In this document: positions 15,281 to 22,457 of the stretch, piece after piece | Numbering within the stretch: the stretch's first letter is position 1 | Layout: the number at the start of each line of letters is the position of its first letter | IMG/VR virus record: IMGVR_UViG_3300010400_000050 | Span: 1-26,257 of that record | DNA from: a virus | Strand: one strand, 5' to 3' | Length of the DNA stretch: 26,257 nucleotides | The notes under the pieces: generated by a model | Told to the model about the DNA's origin: nothing | The model's database searches: none | What the model saw: the letters and a program-made list of their open reading frames with translations, nothing else | Translations under genes and position numbers: made by a program

Positions 15281-15871
15281 TTGGAGAGGCCCTCAGACGG
15301 CGTAGGCCGTCCGCAAACAATAGCGCCCCGGCGAACGCCTGGGCAAATTCGCGGTCGGACAGCTCCCTGGCCGTGGCCCCGAACAAGGCTAGGAGGCACT
15401 CGGCCGCGGGCCAATCGTCCTCCAGTGCCTCCCTTCGGAGCGCTAGGATTTTCCCGAGGTGGCCTTGGCGCGCACGCCCGCCAGCTCGCTAGCCTTGGAG
15501 GCGAGCGGGGCCAGGATGCCCGGGAAGTCCTCGGCCAGTTGCTCGAACACGTCGCGCGACGGGTGCACCAGGCAGGTAAGCACCAGCTCCTCGCACACCG
15601 CCACCGTGAGCTGGGGCGCGTCCGCGAACCGCCGGAACAGCAGATGGTTCGGGCGCTTGATGATCACCACGCCGCGCGGCGTCTTGTAGGTCTCGATCTG
15701 GTCCCCGACGCGCCCGTAGGTGCGCTCCGCGGCGTCCACGGCCTCCGCGTCCGCGAGCTCCATCCTGGCCTTGGCCAGCGCGGCCTCCGGGTCCTCGTGC
15801 CGTTGCTGGCGTGCTTCGGCCAGCTCTGCGAGGCGCGCGCGCACCTCGGCCAGGGTCTTGGGTTCTGACAT
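15273..15871 (-). CDS. Tail assembly chaperone, -1 frameshift extended form (gpGT-like)
   Basis: Reading from ATG 15871, the ribosome can slip by -1 at GGGAAAA (15449-15455) two codons before the TAG of the short form. The -1 frame then stays open for 58 codons to TGA 15273-15275, giving a product of about 199 aa. The extension (ILALRREALEDDWPAAEC and on to DGLRRLRASPSG) is helical and acidic/hydrophobic, like T domains that bind the tape measure. Without the slip, the bases 15281-15442 would be a non-coding gap, unlike the rest of this packed operon. In lambda and P2 a similar slip makes gpGT or E+E'. Efficiency cannot be judged from sequence. Confidence 0.82.
15392..15432 (-). promoter_or_regulatory. 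RNA stem-loop downstream of the frameshift site
   Basis: On the coding strand GGAGGCACT (15432-15424) pairs perfectly over 9 bp with AGTGCCTCC (15400-15392). The 23-nt loop holds a second small stem, GGCC-CGC-GGCC (15412-15402). The spacer from the slippery heptamer is 16 nt, longer than the usual 5-9 nt. A smaller stem CTCC-GAAG-GGAG lies closer and competes for the same bases. Confidence 0.5.
15443..15871 (-). CDS. Tail assembly chaperone, short form (gpG-like)
   Basis: This 142-aa protein starts at ATG 15871 with AGAAGGA as ribosome site. A charged N-terminal helix (EVRARLAELAEARQQRHED) is followed by a conserved-looking core with RGVVIIKRPNHLLFRRF and CEELVLTCLVHPSRDVFEQLAEDFPG. That core pattern is common in gpG/gpE-type chaperones that hold the tape measure before tube polymerisation. 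It sits between the tube gene and the tape measure, the standard place. It ends at TAG 15443-15445 unless the ribosome slips just before. Confidence 0.87.
   Translation of the reverse strand: MSEPKTLAEVRARLAELAEARQQRHEDPEAALAKARMELADAEAVDAAERTYGRVGDQIETYKTPRGVVIIKRPNHLLFRRFADAPQLTVAVCEELVLTCLVHPSRDVFEQLAEDFPGILAPLASKASELAGVRAKATSGKS
15449..15455 (-). promoter_or_regulatory. Programmed -1 frameshift site GGGAAAA
   Basis: On the coding strand the frame reads TCG GGA AAA TCC TAG. The heptamer G GGA AAA fits X XXY YYZ with X=G, Y=A, Z=A, so both tRNAs can re-pair as GGG AAA after a -1 slip. It lies in the chaperone gene immediately before the stop and opens the 58-codon extension. Confidence 0.82.
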
Positions 15872-15916
15872 GGCGGTGTCCTTCTGTTGGGCGGTTTTGG
15901 CGGCGCGACGTCAGGC

Positions 15917-16396
15917 CTACGGCAGGCCCTGGGTCGAGTCGAACAGCGTCTTGCCGTTGCGCATGATCCACATGCAGTCCAACGTCAGTTCGTCCTGGAG
16001 CGGGTCCGCGGACTCCTCGTGGCCGGACGCGTCCTCCGCGATCTTGCAGCCGCGAATGCGCACGTTCATGGGGATGTCCCCCAGTTCGATGAACTGCAGA
16101 TTCAGGTCGAACTCTGGGATCCCGATCGACTTGCCGTCCGGGGCCGCGATCGCGTACTGGCGCCGGATGGCCTCGATCGTGGACTTCGGGCCCTTGAGCT
16201 TGACGGGGTCCGTGGTGTACTTGCCCGCGGAGCGCCCGCGCGGCGCGTGCGCGCGGCCCATGCCCGGCAGCTTCACGCGCTCGATCTTGTCCCCGTACGC
16301 GATCGAGGTCAGGCCGTGGTAGCGGACGCCGCCCAGCTTCGCGATCGTGGACGACCACGAGTGCATGGCGCCATTGATACGTACTTGATCGGACAC
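15917..16396 (-). CDS. Tail tube protein
   Basis: This 159-aa protein starts at GTG 16396 with a strong AGGAGG ribosome site. It opens with VRINGAMHSWSSTIAKLGGVRYHGLTSIAYGDKIE, a beta-rich region, and continues to a DGKSIGIPEFDLNLQFIELGDIP segment and a C-terminal sheet ending in WIMRNGKTLF. This pattern and size fit tube proteins of the Mu gp40/P2 FII group, which stack as hexamers inside the sheath. It lies directly after the sheath gene, as in most contractile phages. Confidence 0.85.
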   Translation of the reverse strand: MSDQVRINGAMHSWSSTIAKLGGVRYHGLTSIAYGDKIERVKLPGMGRAHAPRGRSAGKYTTDPVKLKGPKSTIEAIRRQYAIAAPDGKSIGIPEFDLNLQFIELGDIPMNVRIRGCKIAEDASGHEESADPLQDELTLDCMWIMRNGKTLFDSTQGLP

Positions 16397-16408
16397 GGTG
16401 CCCTCCTA

Positions 16409-17878
16409 CTAGGCGGCCTGGACCTGGAGCGCGGGGTTGAAATACCCGAGGTCGAAGTTGATGAATTCGACGTACGCCAGGGGCACGATTCGCCCTTGGC
16501 CGGTCAGAGTGCGCGTGGACAGCAGGTTGTCCGTGCGGGAGATTGAGACGAACTTGCCCCCCTCGAACCCGCCGCCGGAGGCCTTCGGGACCGCCATGAG
16601 CACGGACCGAAGCGCGCCGTCGGCACCGTCCTCGATATCGAGGGCTTCCTGCTCCAGAATGAACCCGGACTTGGAGTCCACCAAGACCGGCTTGTTGAGC
16701 CGGCCCATGAAGTAGACACGAAGCGTCTCACGCGCCAGGTTCATGACGCGGATGTGGGGCACCAGGAAGAAGTCCGAGCCGGGCGCCGAGAACAGGCGGG
16801 GCCGGTTGACGTACACGCCGCCGTAGCCGTCGTGCGTGCGGAGGACCGTGAACCGGTCATCATCCAGGCCCGGGTTCAGGCTCTCATCGTGCTCGTCCGC
16901 GTTGCCGTTCGCGTCACGGACCGATACACCAGGCAGCGCGCCCAGCGTCACGTCCGCCGTATCGATCTCGTCCGAAACCGCGCCCTCGCGGGCTGCGATC
17001 GGCCAGCTCGCGGGCCGGCGGTACTTGCGGCCCGGGTTCGGCCCCGAGCTGGTCAGCTTGCACGCGCCCGCGCACAGGTCCCCGAACACCGTGGTCTTGG
17101 ACGAGAAAATGCCCTGGAGGACCGTGCGGTAGGCAGACTCGGACTCACCCACGTTGGGCATACGCGCGTTGCCGATCCAATACTTCGGCTTGGTCGCGGA
17201 CGAAAGGGCCTGCATTTTGAGCTCGATCGCGTCGAACGCGGTCGCGTCGATCGGTCCGACGATATGCACCTCGCGCCAGTTGCTCGTGGTGCCGACCAGC
17301 GCGGCCAGCGCGTCCGCGAGCTCCGTGGCGTTCCAGTTCGGCGCCGTGGTGCGGCACGAAACGCGGTCGCCAGCGATGAGCGTGCCGGCGGCAAAGTCGA
17401 TGTTCAGGCCGCCGGTGCCGGGGAACACGAACGTGTTCGCCGTCCCGAGCGCCGTGATCGGGGACAGCACGCGGCCGCCGTCCAGGCTCCACTGGAACAT
17501 GATGCCGGCCGTGCCGACGGTGCCGCCCGTGGTCACGATGAAATAGGGCTCGTAGTCATCGTTCGGCGCGGTCGTGTCGAGCGTGACCACGCTGGTGCCC
17601 GTCACGGACGTGACCAGCGTGCCGGGCAGGCCGACCACCGAGTTTCCGGTGCGCACCAGCAGGATCGGCCGCTTGTAGGTCTCGATGTACGCGCACGCGT
17701 ACTCCACCAGCGGGCCGGCTCCGAACGTCGCGATCACGTCCTTGGTGCGGGCGAACGCGGCCGGCGTGTTCAGCGGGCCGGAAGTGGCCGTGCCCACGGC
17801 CGTGTGGATCTTGTCGCCGGGGGGCAGGGTGCCCAGCGCCCCGTCGATCATCTGGATATTGACGGCCGGTTGGCTCAT
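16409..17878 (-). CDS. Tail sheath protein (DUF2586-like)
   Basis: In this 489-aa protein, an N-terminal arm and strand pattern (VNIQMIDGALG, then a GTATSGPLNTPAAF segment) leads to an inserted beta domain (about 85-175). A core follows with NWREVHIVGPIDATAFDAIELKMQAL-type alternation and a C-terminal domain with RTHDGYGGVYVNRPRLF, SDFFLVPHIRVMNLA and VEFINFDLGYFNP. This layout fits sheath proteins of the Mu-like/DUF2586 group, which contract to push the tube into the cell. ATG 17878 is 43 bases after the previous stop. Size is typical for a mid-sized sheath. Confidence 0.88.
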   Translation of the reverse strand: MSQPAVNIQMIDGALGTLPPGDKIHTAVGTATSGPLNTPAAFARTKDVIATFGAGPLVEYACAYIETYKRPILLVRTGNSVVGLPGTLVTSVTGTSVVTLDTTAPNDDYEPYFIVTTGGTVGTAGIMFQWSLDGGRVLSPITALGTANTFVFPGTGGLNIDFAAGTLIAGDRVSCRTTAPNWNATELADALAALVGTTSNWREVHIVGPIDATAFDAIELKMQALSSATKPKYWIGNARMPNVGESESAYRTVLQGIFSSKTTVFGDLCAGACKLTSSGPNPGRKYRRPASWPIAAREGAVSDEIDTADVTLGALPGVSVRDANGNADEHDESLNPGLDDDRFTVLRTHDGYGGVYVNRPRLFSAPGSDFFLVPHIRVMNLARETLRVYFMGRLNKPVLVDSKSGFILEQEALDIEDGADGALRSVLMAVPKASGGGFEGGKFVSISRTDNLLSTRTLTGQGRIVPLAYVEFINFDLGYFNPALQVQAA

Positions 17879-17921
17879 GGCTGGATGCTCCTATGTGGGG
17901 CTTTCACGGGCAAGAATGTGG

Positions 17922-18488
17922 CTAGCTGCCCGAGGCCTCGAACGTGTCCGTAGTTTCCTCGTCCTCGCTGTAGCCCGAGGCGATCTCCGCTTTCAGCTTC
18001 TGGCCCTGGCTCGCGTCCGGCTGGCAGGAGTCAGGGAGCAACGCCTGGACCGAGCACAAGACGCGCAGCGCCGCGCCGTAGCGCCGGTCCTTCAAGTCCG
18101 TGACCCAAGATACGTCACGCACGACCAGCGTGTCTGTTGCTGCAAGGTATGCAGCTCGATACCAGGCGTCGAACAAGAACCGGCACGCCTCATACTGCGC
18201 CAGCTCGTCCTCCGGGGACTCTTTGTCCGAGGCCCAGATCGTCACCGTGAACAGCTCGTTCAACGTCCCCAGCGAACGCGCCTGCGCGCGGCCCGGGTAG
18301 CGCGCGGCCGTCACCTCACCGGCGGACCCGTCCTGGTCGTCCCCAGGAGTGAACAGGACGCGCGGGTCCCCCTCTCCGCGCTGGGCCCTCTGGCGCCAGC
18401 CAAACAGCACGGGCACCACCAAGCCATCATCGGCGAACCGAGCCTTGACCGCCCGGTACAGCCAGGGAAGCGCGAGCTGGTCAGCCAT
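17922..18488 (-). CDS. Tail completion/terminator candidate (neck)
   Basis: This 188-aa protein is read from ATG 18488; upstream reading in this frame overlaps the previous gene without a ribosome site and is excluded. It has an N-terminal helix (LALPWLYRAVKARFADDG), strands (VVPVLFGWR, ELFTVTIWASD), a helix with EACRFLFDAWYRAAYLA, and an acidic tail (YSEDEETTDTFE). Size, order before the sheath gene and the alpha/beta pattern fit tail terminator or neck proteins. It overlaps the gpG-like gene by 8 bp. Exact family is unverified. Confidence 0.7.
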   Translation of the reverse strand: MADQLALPWLYRAVKARFADDGLVVPVLFGWRQRAQRGEGDPRVLFTPGDDQDGSAGEVTAARYPGRAQARSLGTLNELFTVTIWASDKESPEDELAQYEACRFLFDAWYRAAYLAATDTLVVRDVSWVTDLKDRRYGAALRVLCSVQALLPDSCQPDASQGQKLKAEIASGYSEDEETTDTFEASGS

Positions 18489-18864
18489 TCTTGGCCTCGA
18501 GGAACTGCCGGTCCAGCGCGGCCTTGATGGCTCGCGCGTAGGCCGCGGGGACGCCGGACGCCGGAAGGATCTGGCGCTGGATGCCGCCGCGCGCCGTACC
18601 ATTGTTGTGCCGCGCCACGTGTTGGGTCAGCCGCGCGAACACCGTAGCGCCCACGTTCACCACGCGCAGATTCTTGGCCGCGTCTTGCAACGCCTGGCCG
18701 CCCTCTTTGGTCTTGGGCCAGGGCTTGCCGTCCGGGTCCGTGCCGGCCGCCACCTGCTGGCGGATGGTGCGCGCCAGGCTCTTGGCCACTTCCGGGGCCG
18801 CATCGTCCACCAGGCTGCCGACGCGCGCCAGCGAGTCCAGCAGAGCGTCCATGGGGTCAGCCAC
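18481..18864 (-). CDS. Virion morphogenesis protein, Mu gpG-like
   Basis: This 127-aa protein is read from GTG 18864, which overlaps the upstream stop; ATG 18882 or ATG 18852 are alternatives. The pattern fits the phage virion morphogenesis (Phage_tail_S/Mu gpG) family: a helical start, then QQVAAGTDPDGKPWPKTKEGG, a short strand pair (LRVVNVGATVFARL), HNNGT and a C-terminal helix after VPAAYARAIKAALDRQF. In Mu, gpG joins head completion and tail attachment. It sits between the gp36-like and the tail-completion genes, in keeping with that job. Confidence 0.82.
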   Translation of the reverse strand: MADPMDALLDSLARVGSLVDDAAPEVAKSLARTIRQQVAAGTDPDGKPWPKTKEGGQALQDAAKNLRVVNVGATVFARLTQHVARHNNGTARGGIQRQILPASGVPAAYARAIKAALDRQFLEAKNG

Positions 18865-19345
18865 GGAACGACCCCTCGCCATTGGAGTCCTCGTCCCTGC
18901 CGGCCTCGGCCTGGCGCGAGGTCCACACGTACGGGCTCGCCTCCGTGTAGGACCGGGGCGCGCCGCGCGAGGCCGCCACCTTTTGAAGGTCCGCGCGTAG
19001 AGGGAGCTCGAACAAGCCCTGGTCCCCGTCCGCGGCCTCCTTGATCTCGTCGCGCGCGCGCTGCGCGGAGTCGATCGTGGTCTGCATGTCCGCCGTGGTC
19101 GGGTCAAACCCGCGCCTGGTCCAGCAATCCATGGTGACCAGGTCCGACACCCAACCTCGGACAATCTCCGGGAAGGGCGCGGCGAAAGGCACCGCGTAGC
19201 GCTTGGACAGCCGCGCGTTTAGCCACGCGCTCCAGTACGCCACCCGGGCCAGCACCCAACCCTCCCGCGAGCGCTCGAGCGCGTCCACGTAGTCCCCGGG
19301 CATGGTGGTCAGGCCCTTGAATTCGTCCAGGGTGGTCAGGTACAC
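18857..19345 (-). CDS. Head-tail connector, Mu gp36-like (DUF1320)
   Basis: This 162-aa protein starts at GTG 19345 with GGAGGG before it. It opens with YLTTLDEFKGLTTMPGDYVDALERSREG and continues with helices holding AWLNARLSKRYAVPFAAPFPEIVRGWVSDLVTMD. This is the standard pattern of Mu gp36/DUF1320 and related head-completion proteins, which bind the portal side of the neck. The last 50 residues are polar and probably flexible. It follows the capsid gene after a short hairpin-containing gap. Confidence 0.85.
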   Translation of the reverse strand: MYLTTLDEFKGLTTMPGDYVDALERSREGWVLARVAYWSAWLNARLSKRYAVPFAAPFPEIVRGWVSDLVTMDCWTRRGFDPTTADMQTTIDSAQRARDEIKEAADGDQGLFELPLRADLQKVAASRGAPRSYTEASPYVWTSRQAEAGRDEDSNGEGSFRG

Positions 19346-19370
19346 GCGCGCAACCCTCCAAACACAAACG

Positions 19371-19416
19371 CCCAGAGCTGGGTTCCCCCGGCCCCGGGCG
19401 TTCCGGCACCCGCCGG
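19371..19416 (-). terminator. Two small hairpins after the capsid gene
   Basis: Just after the capsid stop (19424) the coding strand can fold CCGGC-GGGT-GCCGG (19416-19403). Next to it is CCCAG-CT-CTGGG (19382-19371). There is no following T run, so a full intrinsic terminator is unlikely. The pair may protect the abundant capsid mRNA end or lower transcription into the connector gene. Confidence 0.35.
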
Positions 19417-19423
19417 CTTTGGG

Positions 19424-20455
19424 TTAGGCCTTGAACAGGAGGAACGGGTGGCCGGGACCGATCACGTTGCGGCCCTCGGGGAACCACTCGAACTCACGCT
19501 TGCGCGCCAGCTCCGCGTCCGACATGGGGCCGTGGTAGCTGATGTGGAAGGGCTCACGGTTCACGAAGGTGAACGCGCCCTGGGTCACGCCCATGGCCTC
19601 GCAGCCGATGTAGTAGGCCGTGTCCGAGCCGCCGTAGGCCGCGCCGAACTCCTCGCACACCACGACCTCGAGGCCGAAGCTGTCCACGATCATGGAGACG
19701 TCCGCGGAGCCGCCGCCCGAGGCCGCGGCCTGGGCGATGAACTTCGCGCCCGTCACCTGGAGCGCGCGCGAGCGAAGCTTGACCGGCACGAACAGGAACC
19801 GCGGCTTGAGGCGGCGCGGGTTCTTGCCGTTGGGTTGCTTGATGTTCTGGATGTAGGCCAGAGCGTTCGACAGGTTCGCGATCGCGACGTCCAGCGTCAC
19901 GCTGGTGTCGATCGGGCATGCGCCCGGGTTGTTCGCGTCCGCGGCGCCCGTGAACAGGTTCGCGAAACGGCCCTGGGCCGCGTCCGTGGGGTCGAGCGGA
20001 TGGCCCGTCGTGCCGCCCGCGTTCGCGTGGAAGAACGCAACGCCGTCGTAGGCGGTCGGGTTCGCGAGCACGGCCTTGGCCAGCTCCTGCTGGGGGAAGT
20101 ACGCGCCCAGAACGCCCATGGTCTTGGACCACTCCGTGGCCGCGTTCACGCCGTTCCCGTCCAGGTCCTCGAACTGGGACTTGAGCAGGCGCAGGCCCGA
20201 GCCGGTCACGAACTGGTTCTCGTACTCGGTCATCTTGGTGGCCAGGTCGTGGAACTGGGCCGTGCCCTCCGTGCCGTAGCCCAGGAAGCCCGTGCCGATC
20301 AGCCAGGAGATGATCTCCTTGCGGCTCTGGCTGGGGAGCTCCTTGCACATCTTGGAGAACCAGAGATTGCCGATCAGGCTGGTGTAGGTGTTCTCGGTCA
20401 CCACCTGCATTCGGTTCTCGAGGCTGGTCAGAAAGTTCTGGGTCAGGACTGCCAT
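19424..20455 (-). CDS. Major capsid protein, Mu gpT-like
   Basis: This 343-aa protein starts at ATG 20455 with AGGAG 6 bases before. The pattern fits the Mu-like major head subunit: an early segment ENTYTSLIGNLWFSKMCKELPSQSRKEI, EYENQFVTGSGLRLLKSQFED, a Gly/Ala-rich middle with AYDGVAFFHANAG, and a late YYIGCEAMGVTQGAFTFVNREPF plus KREFEWFPEGRNVIGPGHPF. It should form the HK97-fold shell. There is no N-terminal propeptide of noticeable length, which agrees with a separate scaffold in the protease gene. Strong ribosome site and hairpins after the gene suit high expression. Confidence 0.9.
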   Translation of the reverse strand: MAVLTQNFLTSLENRMQVVTENTYTSLIGNLWFSKMCKELPSQSRKEIISWLIGTGFLGYGTEGTAQFHDLATKMTEYENQFVTGSGLRLLKSQFEDLDGNGVNAATEWSKTMGVLGAYFPQQELAKAVLANPTAYDGVAFFHANAGGTTGHPLDPTDAAQGRFANLFTGAADANNPGACPIDTSVTLDVAIANLSNALAYIQNIKQPNGKNPRRLKPRFLFVPVKLRSRALQVTGAKFIAQAAASGGGSADVSMIVDSFGLEVVVCEEFGAAYGGSDTAYYIGCEAMGVTQGAFTFVNREPFHISYHGPMSDAELARKREFEWFPEGRNVIGPGHPFLLFKA

Positions 20456-20503
20456 GGGAAACTCCTAGGGGACGCTTGGAAAGGTGGTGCTGGGGCCGGG
20501 CGA

Positions 20504-20923
20504 CTAGCTCGCGGCTCCGCCGTTCAGGAACATCTGGACCCAGCACAGACCGTCTGCGCTGTCCACGCCCCAGAGGCGACCCGCCACGGACGAACCCGTG
20601 GAGGTCGTGGACACCTCGGGCGTGGTGCGAAGGTAGACCACCTTGCCCGCGTCCGCGTCCGTGGGCGTGCCCGTCGCGGACGCGGTCAGCTTCTGGACCG
20701 TGACCTCCGCGAACAGCTGGACTTCCATCACCTTGACGCCGTCACCGGTGAACGAGTCCGTGAAGTAGCCGATCGGGACCAGCGTGGTCGCCACGCCGGC
20801 GGGGACCAGAGCACCGTCCGCGGTGTCGAGGCACGCGATTTGGCCCTTCTCCGCGACGGCGGCCGACTTCAGGACGCGTCGAAAGCGGCTCCAGCATGCA
20901 ACGATCTTCTTACGTTCGGCCAT
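20504..20923 (-). CDS. Putative capsid decoration protein
   Basis: This 139-aa protein is read from ATG 20923 with GGGAG before it; the longer reading in this frame runs through the protease gene and is a shadow. After a basic start (MAERKKIVACWSRFRRVLKSA), it is mostly beta with Val/Thr/Gly (GDGVKVMEVQLFAEVTVQKL, GKVVYLRTTPEVSTT). Such small beta proteins between scaffold and capsid genes are usually head decoration or stabilising proteins (lambda gpD position). Assigned by position and fold pattern, not by a specific motif. Confidence 0.72.
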   Translation of the reverse strand: MAERKKIVACWSRFRRVLKSAAVAEKGQIACLDTADGALVPAGVATTLVPIGYFTDSFTGDGVKVMEVQLFAEVTVQKLTASATGTPTDADAGKVVYLRTTPEVSTTSTGSSVAGRLWGVDSADGLCWVQMFLNGGAAS

Positions 20924-20981
20924 GTTACGGGCTCCCTTTTTTAGTGAAATCTCTTGGTGCTGGGCCGGTTGGCCCCGGGGG

Positions 20982-21698
20982 TTACTTGGCCGCCTGGGCC
21001 GTCTGTGGCACGGCCACCGGGGCACCGAGCACCAACTTGGTCGCGGTCCGCTGAACGCCGCGCGACTCCATGGCCACCAGGCCCATTTGGATGTCGAGCT
21101 GGGCTCCGATGTCCGCATCGGCCGGGGTCTGTGCGGGCGCCGCGGCGCTGACCGGCTGGGTCGCGGGCACGGTCGTGGCCGTGGCGGCCGGCTTGGCCCG
21201 CCTGGGCTTGGGGATGCCGGCCAAGATCTCGCGCACCTCTGCGGCGGGCTTACCGGACAAGGTCCGGCGTAGCTCGGGGCTGATGTCCGGGCGACCGTCC
21301 AGCAGCGCGCGGCGCTTCTCCCCGTCCAGCTGGGACGCGAGCTGGCGCTGTCCCTTGGCCAGGGACTCGACCTGACGGGCAAGCCCGCGCGCGGTCGTGC
21401 CGCTCACTCGGCCGGCGCGCGCACCGCGCGCATCCTTGCCCTTCTTCGGGGGCGGGGCGTCCTCGTCCTCGTCGTCCGACTCCGCGGCCGCCTCGTCCTC
21501 GTCCTCGTCGTCCGACTCCGCGGCCGCCTCGTCCTCGTCCTCGTCGTCCGACTCCGCGGATTCCTCGTCCTCGTCCGACTCCGCGGCCGGCGCGCTCTCC
21601 GCGCTCAGGGCCAGGAGCTCCTTGCGCGCCGCGGCAGCGTCCGGGCCTCCGGCCTTGATGGTGGCGCGCAGCGAAGCGATCATTTCGGCAAGAGTCAT
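20982..21698 (-). CDS. Nested scaffold protein (in-frame internal start)
   Basis: ATG 21698, codon 254 of the protease gene, is preceded by GAGG about 8 bases upstream (minus strand GAGGAAAAGCCC), a good Shine-Dalgarno. The product would be 238 aa: helix (TLAEMIASLRATIKAG), acidic repeats, helix with RQVESLAKGQRQLASQLDGEKR, and a C-terminal capsid-binding end. It lacks the protease. Lambda C/Nu3 and Mu I/Z use the same nesting. Inference from signal and domain limit; the product itself is not seen. Confidence 0.65.
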   Translation of the reverse strand: MTLAEMIASLRATIKAGGPDAAAARKELLALSAESAPAAESDEDEESAESDDEDEDEAAAESDDEDEDEAAAESDDEDEDAPPPKKGKDARGARAGRVSGTTARGLARQVESLAKGQRQLASQLDGEKRRALLDGRPDISPELRRTLSGKPAAEVREILAGIPKPRRAKPAATATTVPATQPVSAAAPAQTPADADIGAQLDIQMGLVAMESRGVQRTATKLVLGAPVAVPQTAQAAK

Positions 21699-22457
21699 GG
21701 GCTTTTCCTCGTGTGGGGCCAACGTGGCCAGGAGTTCCTCGAAAGTCTCGACCCGATCAGCCAGGCCCGCGTCTACCGCACGGCGCCCCAGGAAGGTTCC
21801 CGCCTCGAGGCCGGCGACAATATCGATCGAGGTATCCCGCGAATCGGAGACCAGCGCAAAAAACTGATCGGCCAAATCCTGGACGGCCTCGCGCTCTTTC
21901 TCGCGCTCGTCCTCCGTGACCTTGGTCTGAGGGTTGCCGTAGGCCTTCCGGTACCCGGACATGGTGAACTCGAAACGGACGCCGGACTTGCGCGCCGCCT
22001 CGGTTGCGTCCACTCGAGCGGAGATCACGCCCACGGACCCGGCCTGGCCGCTCGGGGGAACCACGATCTCGTCCGCCACGCACGCCCACGCGTAGCCCGC
22101 GCTCAGGGCCTTGTCCACGAACGCGATCGAGCGCTTGCCGGACTCCTTGAGCACTGCCCGCGCAACGGCCACGGCCTCGAAGCAACCGGCCGCCTCCCCG
22201 CCGGGGGAGTCGATGCGCAAAACGACTGTCTTGGCCGGGCTGGCCGCGGCCGCGGCGATGCGCGCGCCGATCGCCTCGTAGCAGTCCCAGCAGCTCCAGG
22301 TCCGGGTGAGCGGGCCTTGGATGTAGACCACCGCAACGTCCGCGGCCGCCTCGCCCTCCCCGGCTTCGGGGACGTCGAATTCCTCGAACATGGCCGACGG
22401 GGCGATCGCGAGAAAGCCAGACCGACCGAACAGCGCGCGTGTGTGCTGGACCGTCAT
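20982..22457 (-). CDS. Capsid maturation protease (S49) fused to scaffold
   Basis: In this 491-aa protein, residues 40-250 form a SppA/S49-type serine protease. VVLRIDSPGGEAAG (SPGG at 84-87) forms the oxyanion loop, and S119 in ALSAGYAWA is the nucleophile. K171 in SGYRKAYGNP lies 52 residues later, the same Ser-Lys spacing as in Bacillus SppA. An acidic repeated linker (about 295-340) leads to a basic, helical scaffold domain and a Pro/Ala-rich end. It cuts scaffold and itself in the prohead. The ATG overlaps the portal stop (ATGA). An in-frame start at 21698 probably gives scaffold alone, as in Mu I/Z. Confidence 0.9.
   Translation of the reverse strand: MTVQHTRALFGRSGFLAIAPSAMFEEFDVPEAGEGEAAADVAVVYIQGPLTRTWSCWDCYEAIGARIAAAAASPAKTVVLRIDSPGGEAAGCFEAVAVARAVLKESGKRSIAFVDKALSAGYAWACVADEIVVPPSGQAGSVGVISARVDATEAARKSGVRFEFTMSGYRKAYGNPQTKVTEDEREKEREAVQDLADQFFALVSDSRDTSIDIVAGLEAGTFLGRRAVDAGLADRVETFEELLATLAPHEEKPMTLAEMIASLRATIKAGGPDAAAARKELLALSAESAPAAESDEDEESAESDDEDEDEAAAESDDEDEDEAAAESDDEDEDAPPPKKGKDARGARAGRVSGTTARGLARQVESLAKGQRQLASQLDGEKRRALLDGRPDISPELRRTLSGKPAAEVREILAGIPKPRRAKPAATATTVPATQPVSAAAPAQTPADADIGAQLDIQMGLVAMESRGVQRTATKLVLGAPVAVPQTAQAAK
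21459..21585. repeat. 36-bp tandem repeat coding an acidic linker
   Basis: Two full 36-bp units (21478-21513 and 21514-21549) are identical, with partial copies on both sides. On the minus strand they code for a 12-residue unit of Glu, Ser, Asp and Ala (ESDDEDEDEAAA). The codons for Asp and Glu are almost uniform, so recent copy-number change by slippage is likely. The array stays in frame. Confidence 0.9.

Noticed and set aside
15127-15414. Minus-strand open frame of 95 codons between chaperone and tape measure
   Set aside because: It overlaps the tape-measure start in another frame, is Arg/Pro-rich and has no ribosome site; the -1 chaperone extension explains this region better.
21459-21585. 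Possible CRISPR-like repeats
   Set aside because: The units are directly adjacent without spacers and code in frame for an acidic linker; this is a protein repeat.
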